DNA of 10,359 nt from an uncultured Treponema sp. (GTDB lineage: Bacteria > Spirochaetota > Spirochaetia > Treponematales > Treponemataceae). Positions 6,803 through 10,359 of the stretch are shown here, in pieces. Below the pieces are notes generated by a model, which was not told where the DNA came from, made no database searches, and saw only the letters and a program-made list of their open reading frames with translations. Numbering within the stretch: position 1 is the first letter of the stretch; each line of letters begins with the position of its first letter. Location: NCBI GenBank assembly GCA_937885235.1, contig CAKZZK010000214.1, positions 1-10,359 on the forward strand, read 5' to 3'. A program made the position numbers and the translations under genes.

Positions 6803-7252
6803 ATGATTAACATTGCAGAGATAAAGAACGGACTGGTAATAGACCATATCAAGGCGGGAACGGGCTGGAAGGTGTTCAACTGGCTTGGACTGGACAAAGT
6901 AAAATTTTCCACCGCGCTCATCATGAACGCCTCATCTCAGAAGACGGGAAAGAAGGATATCATCAAGATAGACAATGTGATGAACATAGACTACAGCGTG
7001 CTCGGCTACATAGATCCTGACATCACCGTGAACGTCATACAGGATTCCCAGATTGTGAAGAAAATCAAGATGTCCCTGCCGGAAAAGGTGGCGGGAGTTA
7101 TCGTCTGCAAAAATCCCCGCTGCATCACAAGCACAGAGCACTACGTAACGCAGGAGTTCCGTCTGGTAAGCGTGGAAAAAAAGCAGTACCGCTGCATCTA
7201 CTGCGATGCCCTCTATTCTGCCGGAACCATCGGCGCCTTTGGAGCGCGGTGA
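6803..7252 (+). CDS. pyrI: aspartate carbamoyltransferase regulatory chain
   Basis: This 149-aa protein is the nucleotide-binding regulatory subunit that transmits ATP/CTP/UTP control to PyrB. The N-terminal allosteric domain has GLVIDHIKAGTGWKV (residues 10-24) and KKDIIKIDN. The C-terminal zinc domain has Cys102, Cys107, Cys131 and Cys134 in the spacing C-x4-C-x23-C-x2-C, the same as in E. coli PyrI, so the contact surface to PyrB should be intact. A strong ribosome site, GGAGGAGG, lies just before the ATG. The stop overlaps the pyrC start by one base (TGATG). Confidence 0.96.
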   Translation: MINIAEIKNGLVIDHIKAGTGWKVFNWLGLDKVKFSTALIMNASSQKTGKKDIIKIDNVMNIDYSVLGYIDPDITVNVIQDSQIVKKIKMSLPEKVAGVIVCKNPRCITSTEHYVTQEFRLVSVEKKQYRCIYCDALYSAGTIGAFGAR

Positions 7253-8592
7253 TGGCAAAGCTGCTGCTCATACACGGCGCGCGCCTTGTTGACAGGGATA
7301 TGGACGTGAAGAATGCCTCCCTCCTCGTCAAGGAGGACAAGATAGAAGGCATCGTCACCGAGTCTGCCGCGCAGAAGCTCATAGAGGACGGAGAGGCAGA
7401 GCTCTTCGATGCGCACGGACGCACGGTTATGCCCTCCTTCATCGATATGCACGCGCATTTCCGCGACCCCGGCTTTACGCAGAAAGAGGACATTGAAAGC
7501 GGCTGCCGCGCCGCCTGTGCGGGGGGATTCGGCACCGTGCTGCTCATGCCCAACACGTCTCCCGTCATCTCTTCCCAAGAGCAGGCGGAAGAGAATGTGC
7601 GCAAGGGGGAAGGCTCCGGCTGTGTGCAAGTCATACAGGGAGTGAGCATCACCAAGGATTTTGACGGCAAAACGCTGAGCCACCTTGAAAGCCTTGACGG
7701 GAACGTGGTGCCGTTCATCAGCGAGGACGGGCACGAGGTTACGGACAGCGGGCGGCTGTTTGCCGCCATGCGGATTGCCGCGCGCAAAAATCTGCTTGTC
7801 TCCTGCCACTGCGAGGACCCCTTCCTCGCCGCGGAGGCGAAGGGGCTGCGTGTCCGTGCACTGGAATTCCTTGCGGCAAACAACGGCAGGCCAAGCCCTG
7901 CCCAGCAGGAACAGGCCGCGGCACTGCTTTCGGAAGCGAACCTCCTGCTGGAGCTTGCCGAAGACACGGCGACACTGCGCAACATAGAGCTTGCACGGAA
8001 AGCGGGCTGCCGCCTGCACCTCTGCCACGTGAGCACCGGGCGCTGTGTAGAGGCGGTAAAGCGGGCAAAGAAGGAAGGCATGGCTATAAGCATGGAGATT
8101 ACGCCCCACCATATCGGCATGGCGGGAAGCAAGATTCCTGCCATCTTCCACATCGTAAACCCGCCGCTCAGGAGCGAGTCTGACAGGGACGCGCTCATAA
8201 AGGCATTGCTTTCGGGCTGTGCCGATGTCATTGCCACCGACCACGCGCCGCACACAGCGGAAGACAAGCGGAACGGCAGTCCCGGATTCAGCGGGCTGGA
8301 GAGCGCCTTTGCCGTCTGCTACACAGTGCTCGTCAAGGAGCGCGGCATGGGACTTCGCGCTCTTTCCGAACGCCTGTCTGCCCGTCCGGCAGAGCTGCTT
8401 CGCCTTGAAGGGCGCGGACTTCTACGGGAAGGCTATGAGGCAAGCCTTGCCGTGGTGGACACGGAAAAAGCATGGACGGTGCGCGGTGAGGACTTTGCAA
8501 GTAAGGGAAAATACACGCCTTTTGAAGGAATGACGCTTACGGGACAGGTGCAGGCGACCTTCTGGCGCGGCAGAAAGGTGTGGGAACGATGA
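7252..8592 (+). CDS. pyrC: dihydroorotase (type I)
   Basis: This zinc amidohydrolase cyclises carbamoyl-aspartate to dihydroorotate, the step after PyrB. The 446-aa length and motifs are those of type I dihydroorotases: HAHFRDPG at residues 67-74 (His67, His69, substrate Arg71), the GGF..VLLMPNTSPV block, CHCEDP with His186, HLCHVST with His259, and TDHAPHT at 329-335 with catalytic Asp330. All metal ligands expected for the family are present. I chose ATG 7252 with GGAGCG at 7241-7246 as ribosome site; GTG 7249, one codon earlier, is possible. The overlap with pyrI points to translational coupling. The protein could in principle be a related cyclic amidohydrolase, but the pyrBI context makes dihydroorotase the clear choice. 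Confidence 0.95.
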   Translation: MAKLLLIHGARLVDRDMDVKNASLLVKEDKIEGIVTESAAQKLIEDGEAELFDAHGRTVMPSFIDMHAHFRDPGFTQKEDIESGCRAACAGGFGTVLLMPNTSPVISSQEQAEENVRKGEGSGCVQVIQGVSITKDFDGKTLSHLESLDGNVVPFISEDGHEVTDSGRLFAAMRIAARKNLLVSCHCEDPFLAAEAKGLRVRALEFLAANNGRPSPAQQEQAAALLSEANLLLELAEDTATLRNIELARKAGCRLHLCHVSTGRCVEAVKRAKKEGMAISMEITPHHIGMAGSKIPAIFHIVNPPLRSESDRDALIKALLSGCADVIATDHAPHTAEDKRNGSPGFSGLESAFAVCYTVLVKERGMGLRALSERLSARPAELLRLEGRGLLREGYEASLAVVDTEKAWTVRGEDFASKGKYTPFEGMTLTGQVQATFWRGRKVWER

Positions 8593-9920
8593 GCGTTGCG
8601 TTAGCATTTGACAATATCTTCGTGATTCTTTTTCTCGTGGGAACAGTCGGCGGCTCCGCGCTTGAAGAACTGCTCTCTTTCATAAACTACCGCTCTCGGC
8701 GGAAGAAGGGCAATAAGGTGCCCAAGGAGCTGTACGGCTATGTGGACAGCGCCCTGCTCAAGAAAACCTGCGCGTACAGGGATGAGCTTTATGCGCTGTC
8801 TGTGCCGGAGCATTTTCTTTCGCTTTTGCTTTCCCTTGTCCTTGCGTTCAGCGGGGCGTATGTCTTTGCGGCGCACTTCTTCTTTGTGCTGACGGGGAGC
8901 ATTTACTTGACGGCTATAGGTTTCCTCTTTGCCGTGTCCCTGCCGCCACTGCTGCTTTCTATTCCCTTTGACCTGTACCGGGTCTTTCATATAGAAGAAA
9001 AATATGGCTTTAGCACCATCACCCTTCCCCTCTGGATTGCTGACGGGGTAAAGTCACTCCTGCTTTCGGTGTTGCTCTCCGTGCCGCTCGTGTGCATCGC
9101 GGTGTTCCTCTTGCTGCGAGTCAGCGACTGGTGGTGGCTGCTTTTAGGGGTGGTCTACGTGGCGTTCAGCCTGCTGTTCTCCTTTGTGTACCCCGTGCTG
9201 ATTGCGCCCCTCTTCAACAAGTTTTCTCCCCTTGAAAGCCGTGACTTGCAGGAGCGCCTAGAACGCTTGCTTGTGCGGACGGGCTTTTCCTCCAAGGGCA
9301 TATTCGTGATGGATGCCTCGCGCCGCAGCAGGCACAGCAACGCTTATTTTACCGGCTTCGGCAAGAACAAGCGCGTCGTGCTTTACGACACGCTGCTCGA
9401 AAAGCTTTCCGTGGGGGAAGTGGAAGGGGTGCTCGCCCACGAGCTGGGGCACTACAGGCTGCACCACATTGCGATGCGCCTTATGGTGATGATTCCCCTT
9501 GTCTTTGCCGTGCTCTTTGCGCTGAGCGTCTTTGTCAAGATGCCCTCCCTGTACCGCGGTTTTGGCTTTACGCCGGAGCTGAGCGCGGTTGTCACTGACG
9601 GCGTGGTGGAAGAGCAGGTGCTGCCCTATATCTGGTTTGTCGGCATCTTCCTTGCGGGGCTTGTCTTTGGCGGCTTTTCCCTCCTGTTTTCCCTTGTGGC
9701 GAACATCTTCAGCCGCCGCCATGAGTTTGAAGCTGACCGCTATTCCGGCGAGCTCTGCGGAACCAGCCGCCCGCTCATCACCGCGCTCATCAAGCTCAAC
9801 AAGGAGAACCTCGCCGAAGTGTCCCCCCCGAAGATTTACAGCCTCTTCTACTACAGCCACCCCCCGCTCTTGGAGCGGATCAAGGCGCTGGAAGAGCTGG
9901 ATTCACGCTTGCAGGGATAA
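8589..9920 (+). CDS. M48 family membrane metallopeptidase (STE24 / CAAX protease-like)
   Basis: This 443-aa integral membrane zinc protease has the layout of STE24/CAAX prenyl protease 1. About five hydrophobic segments occupy residues 1-205, including a YGFSTITLPLWIADG stretch typical of the family before the third or fourth helix. The catalytic HELGH lies at 284-288 (zinc ligands His284 and His288, Glu285 base), preceded by SNAYFTGFGKNKRVVLYD. Two more membrane segments follow, then EFEAD at 379-383 with the third zinc ligand Glu379, and a C-terminal YSHPPLLERIKAL. Bacteria do not prenylate CAAX proteins, so the job is likely membrane-protein quality control. The start ATG 8589 overlaps the pyrC stop (ATGA); AAAGGTG at 8574-8580 may serve as ribosome site. 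GTG 8580 is an alternative start. Confidence 0.93.
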   Translation: MSVALAFDNIFVILFLVGTVGGSALEELLSFINYRSRRKKGNKVPKELYGYVDSALLKKTCAYRDELYALSVPEHFLSLLLSLVLAFSGAYVFAAHFFFVLTGSIYLTAIGFLFAVSLPPLLLSIPFDLYRVFHIEEKYGFSTITLPLWIADGVKSLLLSVLLSVPLVCIAVFLLLRVSDWWWLLLGVVYVAFSLLFSFVYPVLIAPLFNKFSPLESRDLQERLERLLVRTGFSSKGIFVMDASRRSRHSNAYFTGFGKNKRVVLYDTLLEKLSVGEVEGVLAHELGHYRLHHIAMRLMVMIPLVFAVLFALSVFVKMPSLYRGFGFTPELSAVVTDGVVEEQVLPYIWFVGIFLAGLVFGGFSLLFSLVANIFSRRHEFEADRYSGELCGTSRPLITALIKLNKENLAEVSPPKIYSLFYYSHPPLLERIKALEELDSRLQG

Positions 9921-9936
9921 TATATAATAGAAGAAA

Positions 9937-10359
9937 ATGATGGAAATGACAGCAGATAGATTGAATTTCATCACGATAGACTTTGAAACGGCGAATTATG
10001 CCAACAGCAGTGCGTGCGCGGTGGGCTTGGTGCGCTTTGTGGACGGGCGCGCGGCAGACAGCGTGTATTCGCTCATCAGACCTCCCACGCGCTACTTTGT
10101 TCCCGAGTGGACGGAGAAAATCCACCACATCAGCTACGAAGACGTGTGCGACAAGCCCTGCTTTCCCGCAGTGTGGAAGGACTGCGTAGAGCCATTCCTC
10201 AATCTTACGCCGGATTTTCCTTTCGTAGCGCACAACGCTTCGTTTGATATGAACGTCATACGCGGCTGTTGCAGCCAGTACGGTATGGCGGTGCCAGAAA
10301 AATCCTATTTTTGCTCGCTGGCGCTTTCCCGCGCGGTGTGGCGGGAGCTGCCCAGCCAC
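9937..10359 (+). CDS. DEDDh 3'-5' exonuclease, DNA polymerase III epsilon-like (partial, runs off window)
   Basis: An open frame from ATG 9937 reaches the window end without a stop, giving 141 residues. FITIDFETAN carries the Exo I acidic pair Asp15 and Glu17; FVAHNASFDMNVI carries the Exo II motif with Asp104; IHHISYEDV between them is a typical family spacer. The Exo III motif HxxxxD would lie beyond the end. DEDDh exonucleases of this sort remove nucleotides from 3' ends in repair or RNA/DNA turnover; a proofreading role cannot be told from a stand-alone one here. In-frame ATGs at 9937, 9940 and 9946 compete, with only a weak AGAAGA at 9930-9935 upstream. It begins 16 nt after the protease stop and probably belongs to the same operon. 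Confidence 0.88.
   Translation, partial: MMEMTADRLNFITIDFETANYANSSACAVGLVRFVDGRAADSVYSLIRPPTRYFVPEWTEKIHHISYEDVCDKPCFPAVWKDCVEPFLNLTPDFPFVAHNASFDMNVIRGCCSQYGMAVPEKSYFCSLALSRAVWRELPSH

Noticed and set aside
7125..8267. Long minus-strand open frames (380 and 346 codons) opposite pyrI and pyrC
   Set aside because: They mirror a clearly real gene with all family motifs. Their predicted proteins are low-complexity (Ser/Ala/Arg-rich) with no recognisable domain, as expected for shadows in GC-rich sequence.
9258..9860. 200-codon minus-strand frame opposite the M48 protease
   Set aside because: It is rich in His, Lys and Gly without any family motif and lies opposite the catalytic half of a convincing protease.
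9902..9928. TATAAT at 9923-9928 as a separate promoter for the exonuclease
   Set aside because: No fitting -35 box at 16-18 nt, and the start site would fall almost on the ATG, leaving no ribosome site.

Overview
The window reads as a diderm, probably anaerobic bacterium with a moderately GC-rich chromosome. A type I STE24-like M48 protease, free-standing aspartate carbamoyltransferase regulatory and catalytic chains, and a YwnA-like Rrf2 regulator together fit a Treponema-like spirochaete best, but a diderm Firmicute cannot be excluded from sequence alone. All intact genes lie on the + strand and are packed tightly, often with stop/start overlaps.

Region 1 (about 47-3859) looks like one operon behind a sigma70-type promoter: an Rrf2-family regulator, a small two-helix membrane protein of unknown function, a MATE efflux transporter fused in frame to a complete cytidylate-kinase-like domain, and a HAD-IA phosphatase. 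The last three junctions after the regulator are a 10-nt gap and two ATGA overlaps, so the set is probably translationally coupled.

Region 2 (about 3860-5832) is an AT-richer scar. It holds the decayed remains of an algI-algJ type polysaccharide O-acetylation pair: an MBOAT acyltransferase lacking its N-terminus, an internal block and its C-terminus, then a DHHW/AlgX-AlgJ type SGNH protein broken by a 1-nt frameshift and by a stop beside a second apparent deletion. The 3' end of a probable GNAT acetyltransferase gene follows, back in the GC-richer style of the chromosome. It ends in a weak hairpin and a good sigma70 promoter.

Region 3 (5867-10359) is the pyrimidine operon: pyrB (aspartate carbamoyltransferase catalytic chain), pyrI (zinc-binding regulatory chain) and pyrC (dihydroorotase), giving steps 2 and 3 of de novo UMP synthesis with allosteric control. 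Coupled to it by an ATGA overlap is a membrane M48 protease, and after 16 nt a DEDDh 3'-5' exonuclease begins that runs off the window end.

No tRNA, rRNA, CRISPR array, transposase, integrase or replication origin was seen. The most notable points are the MATE-kinase fusion and the multiply broken O-acetylation island. I found no convincing new biological system.
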